The notes: generated by a model not told the origin, from the letters alone. Shown: positions 1 through 7,857, numbered from the stretch's first letter. The stretch is DNA of 32,637 nt from Chloroflexota bacterium (GCA_020631655.1 JAHDGV010000014.1:1774-34410); one strand, 5' to 3'. Program-made: numbers and translations.

Positions 1-640
1 CTTCGATGCGGGGGTGCTCGGGATTGTCGGTCAAGACGGCCGCAACCCGGCCGTTGACGATCTCAACGTCGCTAACCGGGGTGTTGTGATAGGTTGTAAA
101 GCTCCCCTTAGCCAAAGATTTGGCCGCCATCGCTTTGGCATCCCGCACTAACGCGCCAGATACGTGGGATCCCGCCACAATCGCCCCTTTAGGCACGTAA
201 AGTGCACCGATAAATTCGTTTGGATCAAGGTAGGGCTGATATCCATCAACATATTCTTGCGGGCTCAGCAAGTGGGCTTCAACCCCAAATGATTTGGCCG
301 CACCAGCCATTCGCTTAAAGTCTTGCCAACGTTCTTGGCTGGTCGCAATATCACTACCACCTAAACCATTATATGTTTTGCGATCTGGGCTAAAGTCTTC
401 AAGAGATTTATACAGATCACTGCTGTAAATGGCGCAGTCGGTCATGAATTTGTTGAGTGCCAGCGCCACAATGCCCCCTGGGGCGTGGCTGGTGGAGCCA
501 TCATTTTCAAATAGTTCACCCTTATCAACTAAGGTGATGTCGGTCCAGCCTTCTTTTGCAAAGTGATAGGCGGCCGCGCAGCCAACCATGCCGCTACCAA
601 CGATAACGAGTTTTTGTGATTTGGTTTGTGAAACAGTCAT
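1..640 (-). CDS. FAD-dependent dimethylglycine/sarcosine dehydrogenase-like oxidoreductase (partial, C-terminus off window)
   Basis: The first 213 codons are visible; the rest lies beyond the left edge. The N-terminus holds a Rossmann FAD-binding motif, VIVGSGMVGCAAAYHFAKEG (residues 12-31), then an acidic VDKGEL strand end. The motif GSTSHAPGG (48-56) follows; in the dimethylglycine dehydrogenase/oxidase family the His of this motif (here His52) carries the covalent 8-alpha-linked FAD. The family oxidatively demethylates dimethylglycine or sarcosine, so a role in glycine betaine or methylamine catabolism is likely; the exact substrate cannot be read from this part. Translation begins at ATG 640-638, with AGGAAGG about 11 nt upstream. 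A perfect dyad 28 nt upstream suggests repressor control. Another member of the DAO flavoenzyme family is possible, but the covalent-FAD motif favours this one. Confidence 0.8.
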   Translation of the reverse strand, partial: MTVSQTKSQKLVIVGSGMVGCAAAYHFAKEGWTDITLVDKGELFENDGSTSHAPGGIVALALNKFMTDCAIYSSDLYKSLEDFSPDRKTYNGLGGSDIATSQERWQDFKRMAGAAKSFGVEAHLLSPQEYVDGYQPYLDPNEFIGALYVPKGAIVAGSHVSGALVRDAKAMAAKSLAKGSFTTYHNTPVSDVEIVNGRVAAVLTDNPEHPRIE

Positions 641-667
641 AGGATTGAGAGCCTTCCTGTGGAGTCG

Positions 668-687
668 AAATTTGTCTATACAAATTT
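668..687. promoter_or_regulatory. Operator-like dyad, HutC/GntR type
   Basis: AAATTTGT-CTAT-ACAAATTT is a perfect 8-bp inverted repeat with a 4-bp spacer, 28 bp upstream of the flavoenzyme ATG. Its core GTCTATAC fits the GTMTAKAC consensus described for operators of the HutC subfamily of GntR regulators. The regulator itself is not in the window, so the assignment is inferred from the site alone. Confidence 0.5.
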
Positions 688-998
688 TACGACAGTTTAT
701 CTTTGCCCGCTATCCCGCATTAAAAATTGAGAGCCAAACTCTTGCACATCGCTTCATTTGAACTGGATTTTTGGGGGCATCCTCCTCATTTCCTACTATG
801 TGACACAAGTAATGGGGGTGGCAAAAAACCGCCAGAATTTCCGTAAGTTCGTTTACATAGCATGAATTTAGTCGTTGCGACCGACGCTTTAAATTCAAAA
901 AAGGTCTAAGGAGTTCGTTCCATACTCCGCAGATTAATTTAAGGGTCGGTTGAAAATCTAAGTCATTACGACAATTACGATGTTCGGGGATAGAACCA
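688..998. other. Divergent intergenic region, no gene recognised
   Basis: About 310 bp between the divergently transcribed flavoenzyme and receiver-roadblock genes. A 62-codon minus-strand reading frame (710-898) has no recognisable domain or credible RBS. GGGGA about 8 nt before ATG 999 is the only RBS-like sequence. TTGAAA (950-955) has no properly spaced -10 partner, so no promoter is claimed. Confidence 0.5.
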
Positions 999-1997
999 AT
1001 GCAAAATCAGCAAGACAAAAATATTTTGTTAGTAGGATTAGAAGAGGAAACAGTTAACTCTTTGCAGAACGGAATTGATGAATTGCCGGGTAAATTTAAA
1101 CTTGATCGAGTTGCGTCAGGTACAAAAGGGCTTGAGAAAATCTCATCTGGTATTTTTCCCATAGTTTTGGTGGGGGGCTTTTTACAAGACATGACCGGTC
1201 TGCATTTTGCGAGGGAGGCTAAATCTGTCAACAAAAATATTGAAGTTGGCTTGGTCATTCCTGTTGATATGACTTGTTTCAACAACTTCGAATACGATGA
1301 TTATGTTGATTATCTGTTGAAGGATCCGATCTCAATCGCCTTTGTTCAGCAAATCATAAAAGATTCTTTCCGGCGTGGAGTTCGGCTAATGCAAGCCCAT
1401 GTGGTTAATGAGCCATCAATCCCTGAAGGAAATGATATTGAGCTTAGTTTGAACGTGATGCCCAGCGATGAGGTTCAAAAAATTGAGCCGGGAACCACTT
1501 TTGAGATAAGCAACTTGCCCTCTGAAACTGAGTTGATGAATTCGGCCGGGCCGAATGACCTTATCCACGAAAAGCTACTGGGTTTGCGCCATTCAACCAG
1601 CAGTCGTTGTATTTTGCTCTTAAGCTCAAGCGGTCATGTCATCGACTCTATCGGTGATACCAACCGACTGAATATTACAAACATCAGCGCCTTAATCGCG
1701 GCCAATTACATGGCCACATCAGAATTGGCCAAAATGGTTGGCAACAATTCATTTTTCAGATCTACCTACCATGCCGGAACCAATTACGACATCTTTTCGC
1801 ACGGTCTAACTGACGACTATCTGGTCGTTTCAATTTTCGACTCAAATTCTAAGATCGGATTGGTTCGATTTGGCATCAAACAGGTTTCAGATTCTCTGAT
1901 TGATCTACTGGAAGCGCAGCAACGAACGTTTGATTTTAGCGATAGCAATATCCAATCAAGTATTGAACAAGAGCTGGACAAACTGTTTACCGGCTAA
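999..1997 (+). CDS. Pseudo-receiver / roadblock (LC7) domain fusion protein
   Basis: 332 residues. Residues 7-130 have the alternating strand/helix pattern of a response-regulator receiver, starting KNILLVGLEEE and ending with the strand-5 Lys-Asp-Pro (Lys108). The strand-3 phosphoacceptor Asp is replaced: the segment reads FPIVLVGGFLQDMTG, with Gly at the expected position, so normal phosphorylation is unlikely. After a linker of about 60 residues, residues 190-330 resemble a roadblock/LC7 (MglB-like) domain, with the CILLLSSSGHVI strand and a TSELAKMVG helix. Roadblock proteins dimerise on MglA-type GTPases as GAPs or GEFs. It heads the cassette that continues with MglA, so an effector or regulator of that GTPase is the natural inference. 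Divergence is high, so domain assignment is by pattern only. Confidence 0.65.
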   Translation: MQNQQDKNILLVGLEEETVNSLQNGIDELPGKFKLDRVASGTKGLEKISSGIFPIVLVGGFLQDMTGLHFAREAKSVNKNIEVGLVIPVDMTCFNNFEYDDYVDYLLKDPISIAFVQQIIKDSFRRGVRLMQAHVVNEPSIPEGNDIELSLNVMPSDEVQKIEPGTTFEISNLPSETELMNSAGPNDLIHEKLLGLRHSTSSRCILLLSSSGHVIDSIGDTNRLNITNISALIAANYMATSELAKMVGNNSFFRSTYHAGTNYDIFSHGLTDDYLVVSIFDSNSKIGLVRFGIKQVSDSLIDLLEAQQRTFDFSDSNIQSSIEQELDKLFTG

Positions 1998-2096
1998 CCT
2001 TAGCTTATGCCTTAGGGGCCATTTTTAGGACGATTTAGCTACTTAAAGCTGTATTACTCGACATAAATTCACGAACCATGCATACCAATTAGCTAA

Positions 2097-2124
2097 TTCA
2101 ATAGGTTTACTAAAAGTCTATAAT
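2097..2124 (+). promoter_or_regulatory. Candidate promoter of the mglA-like operon
   Basis: A consensus -10 hexamer TATAAT (2119-2124) with a weak -35 TTCAAT (2097-2102), 16-bp spacer. Transcription would start near 2131. That lies after the upstream ATG at 2123 and before the ATG at 2162, which supports 2162 as the true start of the GTPase gene. Confidence 0.45.
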
Positions 2125-2161
2125 GAATTTGCTAAGCAGTTGCCTTAGACTCAAATCGCTT

Positions 2162-2734
2162 ATGTATATCAACTGGCGCCAAAAAGAACTTTATTTAAAG
2201 CTGATTTACTACGGACCACCTCTTAGCGGCAAGACTACGAATCTAGAACAAATCCATAAGATGATGCCGCCTCAGAAGCGAAGCGACTTGGTATCTGTAA
2301 AAACTCATGAAGATCGAACTCTATTTTTCGACTTTATGGAAATGGAATTGAACGAGATTAATGGGCTAAAACCGAAATTTAAGCTGTATACGGTTCCCGG
2401 CCAAGTTTACTATGCGGCAACTCGTAAGCTGGTTTTAAAAGATGTCGATGGCTTGGTTTTTGTTGCGGATTCATCCAATCAGAGAATGTCGAACAATCAC
2501 CATTCTTTTCTTGAGATGAAGAAACAGCTAGACGAGTTAGGGCAATCATTATCAAAAATCCCACTGATCTTGCAGTGCAATAAGCAAGATATGCAAGATG
2601 CGGTCCCTGCGGAAAAGATTAGCCGCTTGCTGGGAATTGAGCAGTCAGCGACAGTCCCGGCCGTTGCAACAACTGGGCAGGGCACAACTGAAACATTGAA
2701 AAAAGTTATTGGAAAAGTTATTTCTCGGCTGTAA
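2162..2734 (+). CDS. mglA: MglA-like small Ras-type GTPase
   Basis: 190 residues from this start, close to Myxococcus MglA (about 195). P-loop GPPLSGKTTN (18-27), switch region with Arg52 in THEDRTLFFDF, switch II TVPGQVYY (77-84) with Gln81, and NKQD (140-143) for guanine specificity. TVPGQ and the Arg/Gln pair match the MglA hallmark, where Arg53 and Gln82 complete the active site. MglA switches define cell polarity and drive gliding or pilus motility in myxobacteria. The in-frame ATG at 2123 adds 13 residues without family support, and it overlaps a TATAAT box. Starting at 2162 aligns MYINWRQ with the family N-terminus; neither ATG has a clear RBS. Roadblock genes follow 30 and 583 bp downstream, the usual partner arrangement. 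Confidence 0.88.
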   Translation: MYINWRQKELYLKLIYYGPPLSGKTTNLEQIHKMMPPQKRSDLVSVKTHEDRTLFFDFMEMELNEINGLKPKFKLYTVPGQVYYAATRKLVLKDVDGLVFVADSSNQRMSNNHHSFLEMKKQLDELGQSLSKIPLILQCNKQDMQDAVPAEKISRLLGIEQSATVPAVATTGQGTTETLKKVIGKVISRL

Positions 2735-2764
2735 ACGATAGAAACAATTCTTTAAATCTAAATC

Positions 2765-3310
2765 ATGCCTGAAAAAAAATCTAGCGGCTCCGTTTGGGAG
2801 CCTGACGGCAGGCAAATTGAAGAACTGGATCGATATTTGGCAGGTTTTGCTGAGGTAACTGGCGCATCGTTCACCATTTTAATTCGAGCAAACGGAGATG
2901 TTTTGTGCTCGGATGGACAGTTTCCAAGAAAAGATAATGTGATGATCAGTGCCCTTGCGGCCGCTGGTTATTCTTCTAGCGAAGAGCTAAGCCAATCATT
3001 GGCGTTCTCGGATGATGAGGAAACCAATTGCTCACAGCAGTTTGTGCTAGAAGGGATCGAAAACAATATTTTCATTTCAAAACTAATAGACGATATTTTG
3101 CTGGTTTCCGTTTTTTCGGCCGAGGTGACTGTGGGCATGATGCTGGTCCATTCAGAAAAGTTAGGCGCACAAGTAGTTGATTTAGCGGCCGAACAAAAAG
3201 TGATAGAGGTAGAGAGGGAAGGGAGAAAGGTGTTCCAGTTTGATGAAGAATTTGGTCTTCAGGTGGATATGCAGCTTGATAGTTTGTTTTTAGACAATAA
3301 GGATTCCTAG
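2765..3310 (+). CDS. mglB: MglB-like roadblock/LC7 domain protein
   Basis: 181 residues. Residues 17-140 show the roadblock fold pattern: an N-terminal helix (IEELDRYLAGFAEVTGA), strand FTILIRANGDVLCSDG, a long helix with SALAAAGYSSSEELSQ, and strands NIFISKL and ILLVSVF. This is the domain of MglB, which stimulates GTP hydrolysis by MglA. A C-terminal extension of about 40 residues (ending VDMQLDSLFLDN) is charged and probably helical. It resembles the tail of the receiver-roadblock protein upstream (IEQELDKLF), suggesting a shared docking element. The gene sits 30 bp after the GTPase and 7 bp before the next gene, so co-transcription is likely. GAP activity is inferred from the family and context. 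Confidence 0.72.
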   Translation: MPEKKSSGSVWEPDGRQIEELDRYLAGFAEVTGASFTILIRANGDVLCSDGQFPRKDNVMISALAAAGYSSSEELSQSLAFSDDEETNCSQQFVLEGIENNIFISKLIDDILLVSVFSAEVTVGMMLVHSEKLGAQVVDLAAEQKVIEVEREGRKVFQFDEEFGLQVDMQLDSLFLDNKDS

Positions 3311-3317
3311 GTTAAAT

Positions 3318-4124
3318 ATGAAAACCGAAATCGAAGGAAATCTAGAGGCAATGGATTTACCCACTCTCATCCAATTTGTTGGACAAGAGGGTGATGCTGC
3401 ATCTGTCAATATCGAAGGTGAGAACGGAACCGGCTCAATTTATTTGAACGAAGGGTATCTGTGTCACGCTGTGGTGCTGGATTCTGAAAATCACAGAATA
3501 GAGGGTGAGGACGCTTTATTCGAGCTACTTAGATGGGAAAAAGGACATTTTAAACTCCTAAAGAAAGTTGAAGTTCCGATCGCGACAATTCAAAAGCCGT
3601 GGGATTTCGTTCTGATGGAAGGTCTTCGCAAGTTAGACGAAGAACAAGCAGGCAACCTTGATGAAAATGCTGAGGAAGGCAAGGTGGGAAATTCATCAAA
3701 TAGAGAGTTCGAGTTATTCGACGAAACGTCAGGCTCAATTCCACAAAATAAGGAACTTAATAAAATGGCTAATTTAGAAGAAACACTAAGTGAAATTATG
3801 AAAATTGGTGGCGCAAAAGCGGCCGCCCTTGTTGATTGGGAAAGCGGTCTGACGCTAGGCACAATCGGCAGTGGTATGGATATCGATTTGGCAGCGGCCG
3901 GGAACACCAACGTGGTCCGTGCAAAGTTTGAAGTGATGAAACAGCTCAAGATTGACGGTGGTATCGAAGATATCTTGATCACACTGACCGATCAATATCA
4001 CATGATTCGCATCATGGAAAGCAACGTTAATTTATTTATCTACGTTGCACTTGACCGTAGTTCATCAAACTTGGGTATGGCACGTCATCAACTATCAAAA
4101 CTTGAGAGCGAATTAGAAATTTAG
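3318..4124 (+). CDS. DUF4388 / roadblock domain fusion protein
   Basis: 268 residues. Residues 1-112 are a DUF4388 (PatA N-terminal-like) domain: GNLEAMDLPTLIQFVGQ, then the GSIYLNEGYLCHAVVLD strand pair, then EDALFELLRWEKGHFKL. An acidic linker (112-148) leads to a second roadblock-like domain (150-268) beginning MANLEETLSEIMKIGGAKAA and containing VRAKFEVMKQL and LFIYVALDRSSSNLG. DUF4388 is common in gliding and predatory bacteria, often fused to signalling domains. As third roadblock protein of the cassette it probably forms dimers on or near the MglA-like GTPase. The start ATG has only AGG five nt upstream. A better RBS lies inside the gene before codon 150 (see separate entry). Confidence 0.7.
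   Translation: MKTEIEGNLEAMDLPTLIQFVGQEGDAASVNIEGENGTGSIYLNEGYLCHAVVLDSENHRIEGEDALFELLRWEKGHFKLLKKVEVPIATIQKPWDFVLMEGLRKLDEEQAGNLDENAEEGKVGNSSNREFELFDETSGSIPQNKELNKMANLEETLSEIMKIGGAKAAALVDWESGLTLGTIGSGMDIDLAAAGNTNVVRAKFEVMKQLKIDGGIEDILITLTDQYHMIRIMESNVNLFIYVALDRSSSNLGMARHQLSKLESELEI
3749..3767 (+). promoter_or_regulatory. Strong internal RBS and in-frame ATG (possible second start)
   Basis: TAAGGA (3749-3754) lies nine to ten nt before an in-frame ATG (3765), exactly at the border between the DUF4388 part and the roadblock part. Initiation here would give a free roadblock protein of 119 residues. The spacing is better than at the annotated start. Confidence 0.4.
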
Positions 4125-4160
4125 TTTATCTGCTGAATCTCAGCGAATAACCCTCTACAA

Positions 4161-4228
4161 GGCGCAAGAATCAGGTGGTGCTGTTTGTTTTATAACATGC
4201 ATCGCACCCTGATTTTTGCGCCTTTTTT
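4161..4228 (+). terminator. Intrinsic terminator of the mglA/roadblock cassette
   Basis: GGCGCAAGAATCAGG (4161-4175) pairs with CCTGATTTTTGCGCC (4208-4222), 15 bp with one G-U pair, followed by six T. The loop is long (about 30 nt) and may hold further pairing. Confidence 0.8.
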
Positions 4229-4376
4229 CTTGCTTGCTAATGGTTATAAGGGTCAAAATAGCTTCATTTTAGTAATGCACATCAACTAGGCTTAGTTTGG
4301 GGGTAAGTTAGAATTCAGCAAATGTAGCCTGTTAAAATGTTGGTGCCCGATTGCTTGTGATAAAATAGGACCCGTT

Positions 4377-4790
4377 ATGCACAAATCTGTCAAAAACGAA
4401 GAAGAGATATTTGAAAGCGATAATTTTAAACTGTCTCAAATCTTTAATGAACAGCCTAAGATGGCCACGGCAAACCCAGAACGGGATACCGACACAGACG
4501 TTGACGTAGATGTTGATGTTGAGGACGAAGTTAAAGAGGAACCGCCGTATCGAGTCATCATCCACAATGACAATATCACGACATTTGTTTTTGTGATTAA
4601 AGTGCTCACGACCATCTTCATGAAGAATGTGATGGAAGCGGACCAAATCGCAAATCGTACCCACAACTATGGGATCGCCGTTGTTGGAACCTATCCTAAA
4701 TCTGTGGCAACGACTCGTATCAACAAAGTTCATTTTGCGGCCCAGCTTGAAGGGTATCCGCTCAAAATGACGATGGAGCCCGGGGAATAG
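4377..4790 (+). CDS. clpS: ATP-dependent Clp protease adaptor ClpS
   Basis: 137 residues. The core (56-137) follows ClpS: PPYRVIIHNDNITTF, a helix VFVIKVLTTIFM, THNYGIAVVGTYP and a terminal LKMTMEPGE close to the family's TMEPE ending. Asn64, Asp65 and His96 keep the spacing of the E. coli N-degron-binding residues Asn34, Asp35 and His66. ClpS binds proteins with Leu, Phe, Tyr or Trp at the N-terminus and passes them to ClpA or ClpC. The 55-residue N-terminal extension is longer than usual and contains an acidic Asp-Val repeat. AGGA seven nt before the ATG supports the start. ClpC and Aat are encoded in the same window. Confidence 0.88.
   Translation: MHKSVKNEEEIFESDNFKLSQIFNEQPKMATANPERDTDTDVDVDVDVEDEVKEEPPYRVIIHNDNITTFVFVIKVLTTIFMKNVMEADQIANRTHNYGIAVVGTYPKSVATTRINKVHFAAQLEGYPLKMTMEPGE
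4485..4526 (+). repeat. Imperfect GAY-GTN repeat encoding an Asp-Val tract in ClpS
   Basis: A short tandem alternation of GAC/GAT with GTT/GTA/ACA codons gives DTDTDVDVDVDVED in the ClpS extension. Such a tract could change length by slippage and makes a strongly acidic flexible arm. Confidence 0.7.
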
Positions 4791-4962
4791 TCTAATCCGC
4801 GAATAGTAAATAGCCATTGGCTTTGAGCCTCGGCCGTATCTGAGCAAAATTAAGGTTGCCCTACTTGCCAACCCACTTATCCCAAGTGAAATATTTTCAG
4901 CATGAAAGTTGCTTACACTTGTCACTTCGGTCTTCATACCTCATACTTCCGCCACATTTACT

Positions 4963-7206
4963 ATGGCTGTAGAGACACAATCTATTCAGAAACCTTCCCC
5001 CCCTGCCACACCGCCTGAAAATTCAGCCGCTCGGTTTGGAACCTTTGCTGGAGTATTTACCCCCAATCTACTTACAATTCTGGGGCTGATCCTATTTTTA
5101 CGCATTGGCTATGTCACCGCTTATGCCGGCTTATGGCACACCCTAATAATCGTCCTAATTGCGAATGGTATTTCGTTTTTAACGGGGCTATCGCTATCAG
5201 CAATTGCGACCAGCATGCAGGTGAGGGCCGGTGGTAATTACTACATCATCTCGCGTTCTTTGGGGCTAGAAATCGGCGGGGCGATTGGACTGCCGCTCTT
5301 TGCATCTCAAGCAATTTCTGTAGCGTTCTACATCATCGGCTTTACAGAATCTGCTCAAAGTATCCCGTTTTTTCAACAGATCGATGCCCGACTTATTTCA
5401 TCAGCCATTTGCTTGCTGTTCATATTAATCGCTTGGATTGGGGCTGACTTTGCGATCAAGATTCAGTTTGGGATTTTGGCCGTACTTACGGCCGCGCTAA
5501 TCTCCTTTTTCGCTGGTGGCTGGGACACTATCTCAGAGCCTATCCTTGAGCCAGCTTATGCAGATGGGATTAGCTTCTGGGTTGTGTTTGCCATCTTCTT
5601 CCCGGCCGTTACCGGAATTACCGTTGGCACCAGCATGTCGGGAGACTTAAAAGATCCGGATAAATCGATTCCGCAAGGGACCATTTGGTCAATTGTGGTG
5701 ACAGCCATTATCTACATCGGTGTGGTCATTTGGTTCTCGTTCCATGCACCTGATCGCCAAGAGCTGATCGATAACAGCATGGCGATTCAGTCGATTTCGA
5801 TATTCCCTCCTCTGATCTTAGCTGGAGTTTGGGCCAGCACCCTCTCATCTGCCTTAGGCAGTATTGTGGCCGCACCACGCACGCTTCAAGCGATTGGGAA
5901 AGATCGCATTGTACGGAAATGGGTCTCGTCGAATTTGGGGCATCCTACCGAACCCCGAATGGCCGTTTTGATTACCGGCGCCATCGCCATGGTTGTGATC
6001 TGGATGGGGGATCTAAACGCAGTTGCGCCGATTATTTCGATGTTCTTCTTGAACACGTATGGGATTACGAATCTTGCGGCCGCGCTTGAAAAGCTGGTTG
6101 ATAATCCTAGCTATCGGCCCCGGTTTAATATCCCGTGGTATTGGTCACTTTTAGGAGCAATCGGCTGTTACGGCACCATGTTCTTGATCAACGCCACCGC
6201 AACCGTTGTGGCGATCATTGTAACCGTTGGTATTTATTTCTTGATCCAACGGCGGTCATTAACCCGCACATGGGGGGATGTACGGACCGGCTTGTGGTTT
6301 GCGATTGCCCGCTTCGCTTTGTTGAGACTTGATACAAAAGAGATTTCTGCCAAAAACTGGCGGCCGAATCTGATGGTGTTTTCAGGGGTTCCTGATAAAC
6401 GATTGCCGCTGGCCGAAACGGCCAATTGGCTCAGTCATGGCAAAGGAATTGTGACCTTCTTCCAGATTATCGAGCAGGATTTTGAGTCCGGCCGTGAATA
6501 TGCACAGGCTAATCGGACCGAGGCTTTAAATACAATCAAGAATTTTATTCAAGAAAACAACTTGTCTGCTTTTGCCGAGGCAGAAGTTGTGCCCAATTTC
6601 CGGGATGCAGTTTTGACCGTGGCTCAATCACACGGGATTGGGGGGCTGGAATCAAACACGATTTTGCTAGGCTGGAGCCGAACGGCCGAAGGGCGGATGA
6701 TGCAGATGTCGCTGGCTCGTGATTTGTACCACATCGATAAATCTACCGTATTCCTAAATATGGACGATCAAAAGGGATTTGGTCAACGGCGGGTGATAAA
6801 TATTTGGTGGCGGAGCGCTGGAGGCAATGCTGACCTGATGTTGTTGATGAGCCATATCATTCGTCAGCATGGCTCGTGGGGGCGGGCTGAAATTCGCTTG
6901 TTACGCGTTATTGAAGATGAATCTGCGCTAGAAGCGACACTGATCCATGAACAGGCTGAAATGAAGAAGATGCGAGTCGAGGCGAAGCCCAAAGTCATTG
7001 TAAACGCTGACGGCCGGTCGTTTAGCCAAATCATCCAAGAAAATAGCCACGATGCAGATTTAACCGTTCTGGGCATGAACTTGCCTAATCAAGATTCGAT
7101 TGAGGATTATGGGGAGCAGCTCGATAAATTAGTAGGATCAGTAGGGACCTCGCTAATCGTTTTAAGCGCGATCGAAAACATCATGATTTTCGATCGCGAA
7201 GATTAA
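4963..7206 (+). CDS. SLC12-type (cation-chloride cotransporter-like) APC superfamily permease
   Basis: 747 residues. The first transmembrane stretch FGTFAGVFTPNLLTILGLIL (25-44) matches the SLC12 signature FGTF-GVF-P--LTILG-I, and about 12 hydrophobic helices extend to about residue 430. The C-terminal 300 residues are soluble, beginning NLMVFSGVPDKRLPLAETAN, as in SLC12 proteins, and end with a universal-stress-like DADLTVLGMNLP segment. Substrate is unknown; family members move Na/K with Cl or amino acids. An in-frame TTG at 4909 would extend the protein by 18 residues, but ATG 4963 (MAVETQS) is preferred because the added part has no family counterpart. No clear RBS at either site. The stop lies only 4 bp from the convergent MOSC gene. 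Confidence 0.8.
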   Translation: MAVETQSIQKPSPPATPPENSAARFGTFAGVFTPNLLTILGLILFLRIGYVTAYAGLWHTLIIVLIANGISFLTGLSLSAIATSMQVRAGGNYYIISRSLGLEIGGAIGLPLFASQAISVAFYIIGFTESAQSIPFFQQIDARLISSAICLLFILIAWIGADFAIKIQFGILAVLTAALISFFAGGWDTISEPILEPAYADGISFWVVFAIFFPAVTGITVGTSMSGDLKDPDKSIPQGTIWSIVVTAIIYIGVVIWFSFHAPDRQELIDNSMAIQSISIFPPLILAGVWASTLSSALGSIVAAPRTLQAIGKDRIVRKWVSSNLGHPTEPRMAVLITGAIAMVVIWMGDLNAVAPIISMFFLNTYGITNLAAALEKLVDNPSYRPRFNIPWYWSLLGAIGCYGTMFLINATATVVAIIVTVGIYFLIQRRSLTRTWGDVRTGLWFAIARFALLRLDTKEISAKNWRPNLMVFSGVPDKRLPLAETANWLSHGKGIVTFFQIIEQDFESGREYAQANRTEALNTIKNFIQENNLSAFAEAEVVPNFRDAVLTVAQSHGIGGLESNTILLGWSRTAEGRMMQMSLARDLYHIDKSTVFLNMDDQKGFGQRRVINIWWRSAGGNADLMLLMSHIIRQHGSWGRAEIRLLRVIEDESALEATLIHEQAEMKKMRVEAKPKVIVNADGRSFSQIIQENSHDADLTVLGMNLPNQDSIEDYGEQLDKLVGSVGTSLIVLSAIENIMIFDRED
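7167..7198. other. 12-bp perfect inverted repeat at the end of the permease gene
   Basis: CGCGATCGAAAA (7167-7178) and TTTTCGATCGCG (7187-7198) form a perfect stem with an 8-nt loop inside the last codons of the permease, just before two convergent stops. No T-run follows on either strand, so it is not a typical intrinsic terminator, but it may end or stabilise the converging transcripts. Confidence 0.6.
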
Positions 7207-7210
7207 GAGT

Positions 7211-7672
7211 TTAAGATTTGATCATCACAAAGTCGCCCGGCTTTATCGAGCCTTCCTGCAACACTTTGCAATAAACGCGCGACCAGCCCGGGTGCATTTT
7301 TTGGGATATGCGGGTCGACTTTTTATCGTTGAACCATTCGCTGATTTGGCTACAGGGGACAGCGTAGCTTGTCACTTCTAATAGCAGATCGTTGCCTACT
7401 TTAAGTACTACTCCCGGCTTGATGTCATCCCATCTGAGCCCTGAAACCGTTAAATTTTCTCCGGTTGCCCCCGGCCAAATGCTGTGTCCTTCGCGTTGCA
7501 GAGTCAGAATGCGTTCAAGGCTGTAAATGCATACGGCCCGTTCTGGCCCCCCATGATATTTTAGATGTTTTTGCTTGTCCCCCTCAACACCATTAACGGT
7601 AACGGTCGCTGAATGGATTGGTTTTTTGGGTACACCACCTTTGGAAACGTTGATTTGTACTAACTGGGCCAT
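7211..7672 (-). CDS. MOSC domain-containing protein (YiiM-like)
   Basis: 153 residues, a single MOSC domain, the sulfur-carrier domain of Moco sulfurase. Recognisable elements are VNGVEGDKQKHLKYHGGPER (27-46), IYSLE, the glycine-rich GATGENLTVSGL (68-79) and PCSQI with the conserved Cys107 (106-110) expected to carry the sulfane sulfur. Stand-alone MOSC proteins such as YiiM transfer sulfur or detoxify N-hydroxylated compounds with molybdenum cofactor; the physiological partner is not visible here. The next minus-strand gene upstream is 185 bp away and unrelated. No strong RBS precedes the ATG. Confidence 0.88.
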   Translation of the reverse strand: MAQLVQINVSKGGVPKKPIHSATVTVNGVEGDKQKHLKYHGGPERAVCIYSLERILTLQREGHSIWPGATGENLTVSGLRWDDIKPGVVLKVGNDLLLEVTSYAVPCSQISEWFNDKKSTRISQKMHPGWSRVYCKVLQEGSIKPGDFVMIKS

Positions 7673-7857
7673 GGTTTAGGTCTCGTCTGGATTACTTCGT
7701 GCAGTGCGGGCTACCTTGTCTAGATTGGCAATATTTGGTTCGGCCAGAAAAGCTGACCGAACTAGGTTATTTCTTTATAAAGGGCGAACCTTACGATTTA
7801 TCCGACCTCATCATCTTTTTAGGATGACATAAGTCCTGTCGGCCGGTCTGAATTTTA

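Noticed and set aside
4332-4937. 201-codon minus-strand frame opposite clpS
   Set aside because: Antisense shadow of clpS and its flanks; no domain and no RBS, and clpS is clearly real.
7167-7198. Terminator for the permease gene
   Set aside because: The 12-bp stem is perfect, but no T-run follows on either strand; listed as a hairpin only.
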